Below are positions 43,776-52,673 of a stretch of 55,372 bases of DNA, piece after piece; within the stretch, counting starts at the first letter, position 1, and each line of letters starts with the position of its first letter. Below the pieces are notes generated by a model, which worked only from the letters and a program-made list of their open reading frames with translations, searched no databases and had not been told where the DNA came from. This DNA comes from Coleofasciculus sp. LEGE 07092. Lineage in GTDB: Bacteria > Cyanobacteriota > Cyanobacteriia > Cyanobacteriales > Coleofasciculaceae. Made by a program: the position numbers and the translations under genes. The stretch spans positions 1-55,372 of the forward strand of contig NZ_JADEWY010000028.1 in NCBI RefSeq assembly GCF_015207375.1, given 5' to 3'.

Positions 43776-44523
43776 TCCTTAGTAACGGTAGTAACGGTCA
43801 AAAAAAATTCGTGACTCCCAAGTGGTTTCAAGTTTTGAAGAGAGCACTGAAAATCATGACAGCCGTTGCAGTCCACTGTTGTTCCTTTGAATACCCCTGA
43901 TTGATTTTATTTGGGGGAGTCGTATCTCGCGTAGCCGTGAGCCTTTCGGACATTTGCCTTGCCTTTTAGAGTATGCAGGTTTAAAGGGGAAGGAGAAAAT
44001 ATAATTTCTTTTGACCGTTCAACCCTGTTCCCTGACTTGGGAAAAGATGTGTTTCCTCTGGCAAAATGTGCGATCGCTCACTCAGTCTTCGTATTTAGGC
44101 TTACTCCGCATACCACAGTTCAAACCTAGCTTGCCCTTAACGAAATATCTATAGCAAATGTCCTCTTGTTTCTGCAACCAACAACTTGTGTCGCTTTATC
44201 TTTACTTCCCCCTGAAGACTCCTATTATCTTGTCTTGGATTTCACACCAGAAGCTGACCCAGTTCGCAACGGGGCTGATAAGCCCATAACTCCTTGCATA
44301 CTAATGTTGATCGGGCAATCCGAACGCCTATTTTTAACTTCTCTTAGGAATTCCGAGTTTGCATCTCATGGCTGCTCGTGTGATTGTTACTACTCAGCAG
44401 GATTCAGCAGTTTTTTTCAGTGGGTGTGTATAGTTAGCTACAAAAAGCTCTGGGAAATTGGAAACAGGTCATTGCCAAGCCTTAACACTACGTCAGTGAA
44501 AATGTAGTGTAGCACTGAATTCT
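43776..44523. other. Gene-free region upstream of pntA1
   Basis: About 750 bases without a convincing gene; a 113-codon frame at 44166-44507 has no family pattern or good start. The pnt promoter should be in the first part, but I cannot place it. No clear terminator or riboswitch was seen. Confidence 0.4.
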
Positions 44524-44618
44524 CTAGTGCAGCGTGGCGGAAATAAGTGACCCCCTTGTCCTCTTTATCCCCCTTGTCTCTCTTGAAGTAGTCAAAAACT
44601 GCTGCCGAGATGCACTAG
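44524..44618. mobile_element. MITE-like element, copy 2 (CTAGTGCA ends)
   Basis: A 95-bp segment with perfect eight-base terminal inverted repeats, CTAGTGCA at the left and TGCACTAG at the right. The interior shares several blocks with 7720-7807 (AAATAAGTGACC, CTTGTCTCTCTTGA, GTCAAAAACT). It has no coding capacity. The element lies about 150 bp upstream of the DUF2808 gene. Confidence 0.65.
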
Positions 44619-44769
44619 TTTTTTGGGTTTCCTTGCCTCTTCTCCCAACTCCCGGCACTTTCGGAGTGCCTCGAACGTCTCCCCTAGTGACTCAAGTCTG
44701 CTAAAGTCAAAAACAGTAAAATTTAGTAACAAAAGTTCAGATTCTGATTCCGACAGAAGTAGTAAATCT

Positions 44770-45303
44770 ATGATTTCCAAAAAATTTTCTATGGGACGCT
44801 TGTTCTCAGCATTGGCGATTAGCGGTTGTTTGCTGACTGGCATCGCTGCCACTAGTTTCGCTCAGAGCAATTCCGGACTCACCATCTTTAGCGGTGTTGA
44901 ACGGGAAAATCTCCTGAGATATTACTTAGATTTTGGGGGTCGTGCGAACCAGTGGGATCGTTACCGACTGAGGATTCCTGCCAAAAAAATGGAATTGGGG
45001 GTTTCTCAGTTTGTCATTTCCTATCCCGATTATTATACGGGCAAGTTTGACCCCGACCGCATTGAGGTGCGTGTCAAAGGCGAATCCGTTCCCCTTTCTG
45101 AGGTGAACTGGGATCAAGAGAATTACCGAATCCAAATTTATTTGGATGAACCTATTCAAGCCGGGAATAAGGTTGAAATTGTCCTCTCTAACGTCAAAAA
45201 TCCACGCTTTGGCGGGACATTCTACTTTAACTGTTTGATCTTAACTCCAGGTGATATTCCTCTACCTCGTTCTGTCGGCACCTGGATTTTGACGATTAGT
45301 TGA
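44770..45303 (+). CDS. DUF2808 family exported protein
   Basis: The 177-residue protein, read from the ATG at 44770, has a signal peptide (MISKKFSMGRLF, a hydrophobic core, cleavage after TSFAQ near residue 32). The mature part matches cyanobacterial DUF2808: RYRLRIPAKKMELGVSQFVISYPDYYTGKFDPDRIEVRVKGESVPL and VNWDQENYRIQIYLDEPIQAGNKVEIVLSNVKNPRFGG. A beta-sandwich envelope protein of unknown role. The frame is open 147 bases further upstream but that part lacks a signal and overlaps a repeat boundary. Confidence 0.88.
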   Translation: MISKKFSMGRLFSALAISGCLLTGIAATSFAQSNSGLTIFSGVERENLLRYYLDFGGRANQWDRYRLRIPAKKMELGVSQFVISYPDYYTGKFDPDRIEVRVKGESVPLSEVNWDQENYRIQIYLDEPIQAGNKVEIVLSNVKNPRFGGTFYFNCLILTPGDIPLPRSVGTWILTIS

Positions 45304-45352
45304 CGTTTTCATCCCAAAGCAGGAATCGATTAAGCTCCCTTTCTGTTTAAAT

Positions 45353-45360
45353 GCTATAAT
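45353..45360 (+). promoter_or_regulatory. Extended -10 promoter element for rpmH-rnpA
   Basis: TGC followed by TATAAT ends 109 bases before rpmH. It is followed by a GC-rich hairpin (about 45393-45419, GAAAGCGG pairing with CCGCTTTC) in the leader, which might serve in regulation. Position and motif only. Confidence 0.45.
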
Positions 45361-45469
45361 TATAGATTGTGACTCTTTGTGACGTCAGGGGAAAGCGGCA
45401 AAACCCGCCCCGCTTTCTTGCGAATTTTCCTGTAAGGGATGGGATGTCTAGCGGAATTAGGTTTAACTC

Positions 45470-45607
45470 ATGACTAAGCGTACATTAGGCGGCACTAACC
45501 GCAAACAAAAAAGAAAATTGGGTTTTCGAGCTCGAATGCGCACCAAAAACGGTCGAGCTGTGATTAAAGCCCGTCGCAGCAGGGGACGTTTTCGTCTCTG
45601 CGTATAG
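45470..45607 (+). CDS. rpmH: 50S ribosomal protein L34
   Basis: A 45-residue, very basic protein: [16 protein letters not shown], then [19 protein letters not shown] and SRGRFRLCV. It matches bL34, a component of the large ribosomal subunit. Short, so easily missed. It is the first gene of the rpmH-rnpA-(PH)-yidC-khpB block. Confidence 0.97.
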   Translation: MTKRTLGGTNRKQKRKLGFRARMRTKNGRAVIKARRSRGRFRLCV

Positions 45608-45683
45608 ATGGCAAGATTTGCTGTCGATTTGTAGCGACCGACACTAATCGTCGGTCGATTTTGCTATTAGGAGTCTCTCGGAA

Positions 45684-46079
45684 GTGTTGCCTCAACTCAA
45701 TCGACTGAAACACTGGCGAGATTTTCAAGCGGTTTATCAGAAAGGAATTCGGCGTTCGGGGCGTCATTTAACCTTACGGGGGCTGCGTCAGCCCGTCAGT
45801 ACTGGACATGGATCAAATCGAAGCAAGTGGAACGAAGAAGAGCAGCCGCCCACCCGCATTGGCATTTCCATCAGCCAAAAAGTTAGCAAAAAAGCAGTGG
45901 TGCGCAATCGCATTAAGCGCCAAATTCGGGCGGCTTTGCGCCAGTTGTTGCCAGGACTATCACCGGGATGGCGACTGGTGGTGGTAGTGCGCCCGACAGC
46001 TCTAGAGTGCGATTATGCACAAATTTTGAGAGAATTAGAGCAGTTGATGGTAGAAATTGAGGTAGTCAATGGGCATTAA
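45684..46079 (+). CDS. rnpA: Ribonuclease P protein component
   Basis: The 131-residue basic protein is the protein subunit of RNase P, which removes the 5' leader of precursor tRNA. It has LKHWRDFQAVYQKGIRRSGRHLTLR, IGISISQKVSKKAVVRNRIKRQIRAALRQL (the RNR motif) and WRLVVVVRPTALEC. Start codon GTG. An insert of about 25 polar residues in the middle (PVSTGHGSNRSKWNEEEQPP) is typical of cyanobacterial forms. It overlaps the next gene by 11 bases. Confidence 0.96.
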   Translation: MLPQLNRLKHWRDFQAVYQKGIRRSGRHLTLRGLRQPVSTGHGSNRSKWNEEEQPPTRIGISISQKVSKKAVVRNRIKRQIRAALRQLLPGLSPGWRLVVVVRPTALECDYAQILRELEQLMVEIEVVNGH

Positions 46080-46461
46080 AGAAGAAACGTTCTTCGAGGG
46101 CGGACCTCATGTGGGCGATCTGATTATTAACCTTTTGGTAGGATTGACGATCATTGGCTTGCCCTTAACCGTAGGTGCAATCGTGCGTGCCTTGTGGCTA
46201 CGCTATCGAATTACAAATCGCCGCATCACGGTGACGGGAGGATGGCAGGGACGCGATCGCACCGATATTATCTATGCTGAAGTCGCGAAAGTTAAAAAAA
46301 TTCCCCGTGGTATTGGTGCTTGGGGAGATATTGTGGTCATCCTCAAGGATAATAGCCGCTTAGAATTGAGAGCCATCCCTCGGTTTCGTGAAATCTATGA
46401 CTATATTGCCGAACGAGCTGCCGACAAAAATAGCAAACCTCTTGATTCAGTAAAGGCTTAG
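46069..46461 (+). CDS. PH-domain membrane-associated protein
   Basis: A 130-residue protein. A hydrophobic segment (about residues 18-40, LIINLLVGLTIIGLPLTVGAIVRALWL) is followed by YRITNRRITVTGGWQGRDRTDIIYAEVAKVKKIPRGIGAWGDIVVILKDNSRLELRAIPRFREIYDYI, a bacterial PH-domain (DUF304-like) pattern. It is coded between rnpA and yidC and overlaps rnpA. This gene order is standard in cyanobacteria, so a role beside membrane protein insertion is plausible but unproven. Confidence 0.85.
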   Translation: MGIKEETFFEGGPHVGDLIINLLVGLTIIGLPLTVGAIVRALWLRYRITNRRITVTGGWQGRDRTDIIYAEVAKVKKIPRGIGAWGDIVVILKDNSRLELRAIPRFREIYDYIAERAADKNSKPLDSVKA

Positions 46462-46774
46462 GGTATCGATATCGGCGGGAAAGCTCTACTGTGGGTAGTT
46501 GAGCTTCAACATTCAAAGAGGATTTTTTTGAACGTTGAAGGGACGCGGCACGGGTATTTGTCCCTATTTTTCCAAAAGAACCCGTACTCCCGAAGAACCC
46601 GTACTCCCGCCGCAACCTGTAGATAGCCGGAATTCAATAAATGTTCTTGTGAGAAGGCGATCGTATTCAGAAGCTGCCTGTAGACCGATGCTGACAATGA
46701 ATTCTCTCATTTGGACAAATATTAGATAGATTAGATTCAGAAAACTTTACAACGCCTAGGTTGACTTTATACGA

Positions 46775-47950
46775 ATGGATTTTGGTATCGGGTTTCTCTC
46801 TAACAACGTCATGTTGCCAATCCTGGATTTCTTTTACGGGATTGTGCCAAGCTATGGTCTTGCTATCGTGGCACTGACCTTGGTTATTCGCTTTGCCCTC
46901 TATCCCCTCAATGCAGGTTCCATTCGCAACATGAGGCGTATGCGAATCACCCAACCGCTCATGAAAAAGCGGCAAGAGGAAATTCAGAACAAGTATGCCG
47001 ACGACAAGGTTAAACAGCAGGAGGAAATGAGCAAGCTTTTTAAAGAGTTTGGCAACCCCCTAGCTGGGTGTTTCCCCGTCCTGTTACAAATGCCAGTGCT
47101 GTTCGCTTTGTTTGCGACTTTGCGGGGTTCACCCTTTTCAGATGTTAAGTACGCTGTTAACCTTCAAATCTTTCCCCAAGAAAAAATAGAGTTCATTCAA
47201 CCCCAAGCCTTTGCGACCAAACCGCAAAATATTTACTTTACTGATGGGGCTCATGCCCCCGTCGCTGCCGTGTTACCAGGAGGCAACCGATTAGTAGAGG
47301 GTGAAAAAACGAAACTAGAATTTCAGACCGTTGAAGGCAAACCCCTAAAAGCCTTGTTAGCAGAGTATCCAGACACAAAAATCATTCCGAACTGGCACAT
47401 TACCAAAGGGGAAGAACTCCTTCGTCTGAATGAAGACGGTACCCTCGAAGCCCTACAGCCAGGAGAAGTCACCTTAGAAGGTAAGCTTCCAGGACTAGCC
47501 GCCGATAAAGGCTTCTTGTTCATTGATGCCCTAGGGCGCGTGGGTGCCTTTGAAGACGATGGAACCATCCACTGGGATATCGTGGGCATGATCCTCTTCT
47601 TTGGCATCAGCTTGTACGTCAACCAGATTCTCACGGGTCAGAATGCCAGCGATGCTGCCCCTCAGCAAAATACAGTCAATAAGATTACTCCGGTCTTGTT
47701 TTCTGGAATGTTTTTCTTCTTCCCGTTGCCTGCTGGGGTACTGATGTATATGGTGATTGCCAATATTTTTCAGACAGCCCAGAGCTTCATTTTGATGCGA
47801 GAACCGTTGCCAGAAAATATCCAAAAGATGATGGAAGAACAAGAGAAACAGGACAAGAAAAAAGAGAGGTCTGAAAAGGCAAAATCTGGGGAGGGTCGAG
47901 AAGCGCTGCCATTTGAACCCAAACGCTCTAAGAAGAAAGCGTCAAGTTAG
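46775..47950 (+). CDS. yidC: Membrane protein insertase YidC
   Basis: The 391-residue protein is YidC/Alb3/OxaI, which inserts proteins into plasma and thylakoid membranes. [45 protein letters not shown] and [27 protein letters not shown] are typical, as are [27 protein letters not shown] and [35 protein letters not shown] lumenal insertion of about 120 residues sits between the second and third helices and includes a Big-2-like piece ([22 protein letters not shown]). The C-terminus is Lys/Glu rich, as in Alb3. Confidence 0.97.
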   Translation: MDFGIGFLSNNVMLPILDFFYGIVPSYGLAIVALTLVIRFALYPLNAGSIRNMRRMRITQPLMKKRQEEIQNKYADDKVKQQEEMSKLFKEFGNPLAGCFPVLLQMPVLFALFATLRGSPFSDVKYAVNLQIFPQEKIEFIQPQAFATKPQNIYFTDGAHAPVAAVLPGGNRLVEGEKTKLEFQTVEGKPLKALLAEYPDTKIIPNWHITKGEELLRLNEDGTLEALQPGEVTLEGKLPGLAADKGFLFIDALGRVGAFEDDGTIHWDIVGMILFFGISLYVNQILTGQNASDAAPQQNTVNKITPVLFSGMFFFFPLPAGVLMYMVIANIFQTAQSFILMREPLPENIQKMMEEQEKQDKKKERSEKAKSGEGREALPFEPKRSKKKASS

Positions 47951-47952
47951 TT

Positions 47953-48447
47953 ATGAACAATCAACTCATGCAGCGAGGTCAACAGTGGCTGGAAGAACTT
48001 TTACGCTTGTCGAGTTTACCGACATCGGTTCAGGTAACAGATGGTGATGACTCACAAGCCGATAAACCCAGTTATTGGTTGACTATTGATGAAACTCCGT
48101 TGACTGAAGCACAGATTCAAAGCTTGATTGGACCGGATGGAGTCGTGATTGATGCGCTTCAGTACTTAGCGAATTCAAGTCTCAATTTGGGTGCGGCGGA
48201 TTATGGGCAAGCGGCTTACACCGTTGAACTCAACGGCTACCGCCTCCGGCGTCAAGAGGAACTTCGGCTATTAGCCGAGCGTGCTGCCCAGCAAGTTCGG
48301 CAGACGGGTCAAGAGTTAGAATTGAAATCTCTGTCTGCTGCTGAACGGCGTCAAGTTCATACCTTTTTGAAAGAGTGCGAAGATTTGGAAACTCATAGTC
48401 GGGGGCAAGAACCAGACCGCCGTTTAGTGGTCTGTTTGCGGTCTTAG
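47953..48447 (+). CDS. KhpB/Jag-type RNA-binding protein
   Basis: A 164-residue protein with a KH-like domain (LTEAQIQSLIGPDGVVIDALQYLAN) and a C-terminal R3H domain (LKSLSAAERRQVHTFLKE then SRGQEPDRRLVVCL). It belongs to the KhpB (Jag, EloR) family of single-stranded nucleic acid binders, which sit next to yidC in many bacteria. The gene starts three bases after yidC, and the two are coupled. Confidence 0.93.
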   Translation: MNNQLMQRGQQWLEELLRLSSLPTSVQVTDGDDSQADKPSYWLTIDETPLTEAQIQSLIGPDGVVIDALQYLANSSLNLGAADYGQAAYTVELNGYRLRRQEELRLLAERAAQQVRQTGQELELKSLSAAERRQVHTFLKECEDLETHSRGQEPDRRLVVCLRS

Positions 48448-48527
48448 TTAGCATTGCAGCCCGAACAACTAGTCATTAGCGACTGACTAACGGCGCTATG
48501 AATCGTTTGGAGGAGGGTATCAGCATC

Positions 48528-49031
48528 ATGGAGGCAATTTATATTCCCGGACTGCTCAAATTACCCGAGCAAACCGATGTAATTCAGGTGAATGAATGCC
48601 TTGCTGGTTTGGAAACACTAATGCCAGTGCGAGGGCGTTTACAAGTAACCCATCAGGGGACTTACATAGAGGTTTCAGCTAAAGCCGAAACAATCGTCAC
48701 CTTATCCTGCCATCGCTGTTTACAAGAGTACAATCACCGTTTAAGTATTGACGTATCAGAACTCATTTGGTTAGACGAGTCAGCCAATCAGCCCGATAGC
48801 GAACCAGTGGAGCAAGAAATTCCCTTGGAAGATTTGGTAGAAACACTGCACCCACAGGGATATTTTTATCCAGACACTTGGTTGTACGAACAACTGTGTT
48901 TAGAACTTCCTCCACGACAGCTATGTGACCCCCAGTGTTTGGGAATCAACGTGAGTGAAAACGATCATACAAAACCAATCGATCGGCGTTGGCAAGCCCT
49001 GGAAGCCCTTAAAGGGCGGCTCCCTGGATAA
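48528..49031 (+). CDS. DUF177 (YceD) family protein
   Basis: The 167-residue protein starts at the second ATG (MEAIYIPGLLKLPEQTD). The GGAGGAGGG purine block upstream of it fits this start better than the ATG 30 bases earlier. DUF177 signatures are present: ARKAETIVTLSCHRCLQEYNH-like (here AKAETIVTLSCHRCLQEY) and LPPRQLCDPQCLGI, giving four zinc-like cysteines. The family acts in 50S ribosome or rRNA-related processes in plants and bacteria. It follows khpB on the same strand. Confidence 0.9.
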   Translation: MEAIYIPGLLKLPEQTDVIQVNECLAGLETLMPVRGRLQVTHQGTYIEVSAKAETIVTLSCHRCLQEYNHRLSIDVSELIWLDESANQPDSEPVEQEIPLEDLVETLHPQGYFYPDTWLYEQLCLELPPRQLCDPQCLGINVSENDHTKPIDRRWQALEALKGRLPG

Positions 49032-49122
49032 ATTCCCTTATCCGGATGGGTAATCATCCCAAGGGAAATTAGCAAGGAAATGGTAGTGTCGTTTGAATTT
49101 TTAACGCTCAATTTCTAGTGCT

Positions 49123-50637
49123 ATGAGTTTTAATGATGAGTTTGAGCTGCTCCTGCGTGCCCGCTATCCGTTGATTTATATTCCTACCCTGGAAGAAGAA
49201 CGAGTAGAAGTTGCGATCGCTCAAACAGCAAAACGCTCGGGCGATCGCGCCGTCTACATCTGGGATTTTGTGGACGGCTACCAGGGCAACCCGAATGATG
49301 AGGGGTTCGGACGCCGCAATCCGCTACAAGCGTTAGAATTTTTAGATAAAATAGCGGAAAATGCGGCTTCGATCTTTATATTAAGAGATTTTCACCGATT
49401 TCTAGAGGATATCTCCGTTTCTCGTAAGCTTAAAAATCTGTCGCGTCTTTTAAAATCCCAACCCAAGAATATTGTCATCGTGACGCCCCAAGTTGCCGTC
49501 CCCTCAGATTTGACAGAAGTGCTGACGGTACTGGAATTTCCTCTACCTGATGTATCGGAAATCAACACCGAAGTAAAGCGCTTGCTCACGGCTACAGGTC
49601 AATCCCCGAATGATAAAGTCCTTGATGATCTGGTGCGTTCCTGTCAGGGGCTGTCCCTCGAGCGGATTCGTCGGGTACTTGCTAGGGCGATCGCTGCCCA
49701 TGGGCAAATTTTGCCAGAAGATGTGGAAATGGTTCTGGAAGAAAAACGCCAATCGATTCGCCAAACCCAGATTTTAGAGTTTTACCCAGCAACCGAGCAA
49801 ATTTCTGATATCGGCGGCTTGGATAACCTGAAAGACTGGCTGCTGCGTCGAGGGGGAGCTTTTACCGAACGTGCCAGACAATATGGGTTGCCCCATCCCC
49901 GTGGTTTGTTGCTAGTGGGCGTTCAAGGTACGGGAAAATCTTTAACCGCTAAAGCGATCGCTCATCACTGGCACCTCCCTCTGCTACGGTTGGATGTGGG
50001 GCGTCTATTTGGGGGTTTAGTTGGGGAATCAGAATCCCGTACCCGACAGATGATTCAGCTTGCAGAAGCCTTGGCTCCCTGCATTCTCTGGATTGACGAA
50101 ATTGACAAAGCTTTTTCGGGATTTGATTCTAAAGGAGATTCCGGCACAACCAGCCGCGTCTTCGGCACCTTTATTAGTTGGCTCGCTGAAAAGCGATCGC
50201 CCGTTTTTGTTGTCGCCACTGCCAATAATATCCAAGCATTACCCCCAGAAATGCTCCGGAAAGGTCGGTTTGATGAAATCTTCTTCGTCGGTTTACCCAG
50301 CCAAGAGGAACGCCATGCTATTTTTGAACTCCATCTAGCTCGACTACGACCTCACAATCTCAAAAGTTATGATATCGAGCGCTTGGCTTACGAAACTCCT
50401 GACTTTTCAGGAGCGGAAATTGAACAAACCCTGATTGAAGCCATGCATATTGGCTTTAGCCAGAACCGAGACTTTACCACCGATGATATTCTGGAATCTG
50501 CCAGCCAGATTGTACCCCTAGCTCGCACAGCGCAAGAACAAATCCAGTTCCTTAAAGACTGGGCTGCTGCTGGCAAAGCTCGTATGGCTTCTAGAGACAG
50601 CCGTTTGAGCAGTCGCATTCAGCGCCAATTCCAGTAG
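49123..50637 (+). CDS. ycf46: Ycf46-type AAA ATPase
   Basis: The 504-residue protein resembles the chloroplast-encoded Ycf46. It is an AAA ATPase with Walker A GVQGTGKS at about 266-273, Walker B LWIDEID near 322-328, and RFDEIFFVGLPSQEERHAIFELHL near 385-408. The N-terminal 200 residues (FNDEFELLLRARYPLIYIPTLEEERVE) form a degenerate first AAA-like module. It is typical of cyanobacteria and algae, with a reported link to carbon use. Cytoplasmic. Confidence 0.9.
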   Translation: MSFNDEFELLLRARYPLIYIPTLEEERVEVAIAQTAKRSGDRAVYIWDFVDGYQGNPNDEGFGRRNPLQALEFLDKIAENAASIFILRDFHRFLEDISVSRKLKNLSRLLKSQPKNIVIVTPQVAVPSDLTEVLTVLEFPLPDVSEINTEVKRLLTATGQSPNDKVLDDLVRSCQGLSLERIRRVLARAIAAHGQILPEDVEMVLEEKRQSIRQTQILEFYPATEQISDIGGLDNLKDWLLRRGGAFTERARQYGLPHPRGLLLVGVQGTGKSLTAKAIAHHWHLPLLRLDVGRLFGGLVGESESRTRQMIQLAEALAPCILWIDEIDKAFSGFDSKGDSGTTSRVFGTFISWLAEKRSPVFVVATANNIQALPPEMLRKGRFDEIFFVGLPSQEERHAIFELHLARLRPHNLKSYDIERLAYETPDFSGAEIEQTLIEAMHIGFSQNRDFTTDDILESASQIVPLARTAQEQIQFLKDWAAAGKARMASRDSRLSSRIQRQFQ

Positions 50638-50675
50638 ATTGTTGTTGCTATTAACCACAATGTAGGGTTCATTGT

Positions 50676-50711
50676 TGATTTCGATGAACCATGAACCATG
50701 AACTATGAACT
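50676..50711. repeat. GAACCAT tandem repeat over a start codon
   Basis: Units of the type GATGAACCAT, GAACCATGAACTATGAAC repeat three to four times with a 9-base step, and the ATG of the next gene at 50705 lies in the last unit. The second possible ATG at 50732 is outside the repeat. Confidence 0.65.
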
Positions 50712-51205
50712 CTAACAACTCACCACTTCCTATGAGTTTGTCAGGTATTACTAAGTTTTTCCTCGGTTTTACTCTCGGTATCTCCCTCTTACTGGGTACT
50801 AGTGTTGCCGCTGCCTATTACTTCTACACAAAGCTTTCGGTTAACCCTCCCAGACCCATTTTTGCCGAAGAGCAACAGCCAGAAAAACCGATTGCTCAAC
50901 CCGTAAAGGCTCCGAAAGCATCTTCGCAGAACAACCCCTCTAAACCCAGCCCAGCTCCTAGTAAGTCGCCAGCAACGGCAGCATTACCGCCAGGAGCCTA
51001 TACAGCGAAAGTTAGCTGGCCCGAAGGGTTAAGTCTCCGAGATTCTCCTGGTTTAGAAGCCAGCCGTATTGGTGGGGTAGCTTACAACCAAGAAATTATT
51101 GTCTTGCAAGAAAGCGACGATAAAAAATGGCAGAAAGTGCGATTGGCAGAAGGCGAACAAGAAGGTTGGGTAAAAGCGGGTAATATTGAACGAGTTGATA
51201 ACTAA
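50705..51205 (+). CDS. Membrane-anchored SH3-domain protein
   Basis: The 166-residue protein has an N-terminal membrane segment (about residues 15-42, FLGFTLGISLLLGTSVAAAYYFY), a Pro/Lys/Ser-rich linker (about 45-95) and a C-terminal bacterial SH3 domain (YTAKVSWPEGLSLRDSPGLEASRIGGVAYN ... KKWQKVRLAEGEQEGWVKAGNIERV). SH3b domains bind peptidoglycan or proteins at the cell surface. The start may be the ATG at 50732 (MSLSGITKF). It is convergent with another SH3 gene. Confidence 0.85.
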   Translation: MNSNNSPLPMSLSGITKFFLGFTLGISLLLGTSVAAAYYFYTKLSVNPPRPIFAEEQQPEKPIAQPVKAPKASSQNNPSKPSPAPSKSPATAALPPGAYTAKVSWPEGLSLRDSPGLEASRIGGVAYNQEIIVLQESDDKKWQKVRLAEGEQEGWVKAGNIERVDN

Positions 51206-51280
51206 AGAATTACCAACAAAATCATTGCCATTGACAGGCAAAATGTGTCCTACGGGTAATTTATTTTTTGGAGTCAGACG

Positions 51281-51952
51281 TCAGATACAAGCTCTGAGAT
51301 TAATGTCTCCTGTAGAAGGAAACCCGTTAGACATCCACCCAGCAGCCGGAGCTACAATCCTAACCCACTCGCGTCCTTCGCTATCGAGTCTGAATTGTGG
51401 GGGATTAGCGAGTGTTACACTATCTCCAAAGAACACGCCGCTGATTCTAGGGGCATTTTGATCCGGTCTTTCACGAATAGCCACACCCTCCGATCCATCA
51501 TAAACAACTCTACGGCAACGACCAGGGGAAGGACGAGAAACTTCTTCACTATTGCCTCCTGCATTAGAGCAGGGTTTAAGGTCTTTTGCTTGGACAAATC
51601 CGCTGATCGGAGAGCTAATGGCTATCCAACCCGCCCTGCCGCTTTCTTCTGCCAGCTTCACTTGTTCATTTGGCTGCAAGGCTCGAATGGGATTAACTGT
51701 TGAACGTTCTGAGTAGACAAATATAGAATTCCCTGCGGCGCGGCACTGCCCCATCAACCCCTGTGCTAAGTCAAAGTCGCTCTTTTCACGGGACGAGATT
51801 GATTCTGTTGCAACGCTAGAGGGAGCTGAAGTTGTGGGAGTCATGACGGCACCAGTAGCCTCTAAACCCCCTACAGGGCTTACTAAAAAAACCAAGAGAG
51901 CAACAGGCTTGCCCCAGTAGTTCATCCTTTTCATGCGATTTATCCCCCTCAT
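51281..51952 (-). CDS. Secreted protein with paired SH3-like domains
   Basis: The 223-residue protein has a signal peptide-like N-terminus (MRGINRMKRMNYWGKPVALLVFLVSPVGG) and two SH3b-like domains. The first is at about residues 65-125 (CRAAGNSIFVYSERSTVNPIRALQPNEQVKLAEESGRAGWIAISSPISGFV), the second at about 145-215 (CRRVVYDGSEGVAIRERPDQNAPRISGVFFGDSVTLANPP ... GREWVRIVAPAAGWMSNG). The cysteines flanking each domain may form disulphides. Probably an extracytoplasmic wall- or protein-binding factor. Confidence 0.83.
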   Translation of the reverse strand: MRGINRMKRMNYWGKPVALLVFLVSPVGGLEATGAVMTPTTSAPSSVATESISSREKSDFDLAQGLMGQCRAAGNSIFVYSERSTVNPIRALQPNEQVKLAEESGRAGWIAISSPISGFVQAKDLKPCSNAGGNSEEVSRPSPGRCRRVVYDGSEGVAIRERPDQNAPRISGVFFGDSVTLANPPQFRLDSEGREWVRIVAPAAGWMSNGFPSTGDINLRACI

Positions 51953-52254
51953 CTGATTTAATTGAGTGTTTTAAGTCAAAACGCAAACTAAAACAATCAT
52001 AAGACTCAACTGCAAATCGGCTTACCGATCGCCCGTGCGGATGTCGAGGAAAGCAAGGGGGATCAGGAACATAACAGAGCCGCAGGAAAAACGTTCCTTT
52101 GGATCTCGTGAAATATCAGCGAGTCCATTATGTTAAGAAAGTTGACTAAATCTAAACCTTGATTGCAATAGTTTAGATACCCCTTAAGTAAATGAAAACT
52201 GAATGGTAGCTTGAGAAAGCCTCTCTGGATTCATTTACTACAATTTCAACAAAA

Positions 52255-52431
52255 ATGTACAACAAAAATACAAACAAGGATCTATTAACTGCCCTTGTTA
52301 CTGCTGGACTGGGTGCAGGAGTTGTTACCTCTTTTGCAGTTAGCCAAGGTCAAAATCCCCTTTTGGCTCTGGCAATTACAGGTATAGCAGCTCTATTTGC
52401 TGTTCTCTTTGATAAAGCGGGATTACTTTAA
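52255..52431 (+). CDS. Small 58-residue membrane protein
   Basis: A short frame (MYNKNTNKDLLTALVTAG...) ending at TAA. Residues 9-28 (LLTALVTAGLGAGVVTSFAV) and 34-53 (LLALAITGIAALFAVLFDKA) are clear membrane helices with glycine-zipper spacing. No family was recognised. It is followed by a strong terminator at 52537-52572 and is preceded by 300 bp without a gene, so it is probably its own transcript. Confidence 0.6.
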   Translation: MYNKNTNKDLLTALVTAGLGAGVVTSFAVSQGQNPLLALAITGIAALFAVLFDKAGLL

Positions 52432-52536
52432 ACTCAAAATTTGTTACAAAAAATAATGATTTTCCGAAATTAAAGGTTCGATAGACACAATTGTAGGCGT
52501 TTGACCCCATCAAAAAACTTGGTCAGACCCAGGGAG

Positions 52537-52572
52537 AACCAAAGTCAATTTTGAGAGGGCTTTGGTTTTTTT
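52537..52572 (+). terminator. Rho-independent terminator
   Basis: AACCAAAG at 52537-52544 pairs with CTTTGGTT at 52560-52567 around a 15-base loop and is followed by a T-run. It lies downstream of the 58-residue gene on the same strand. Confidence 0.8.
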
Positions 52573-52673
52573 AGTTCAAAAAAGATATAATATGACGTTC
52601 CAAAAAATTAAAGATATCTCCCCTAACGGAATTTTGCTTGATAAACTAGCGTTAAAAATTGTCTCGTAGAATT

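Noticed and set aside
44166..44507. 113-codon forward frame in the gap between pntA1 and the MITE-like element
   Set aside because: No recognisable family, a mixed composition with no signal or helix pattern, and no good ribosome site. It is more likely chance.
44623..44769. Upstream extension of the DUF2808 frame by 49 codons
   Set aside because: The extension has no signal peptide and lies next to the repeat element; the ATG at 44770 begins a clear signal peptide.
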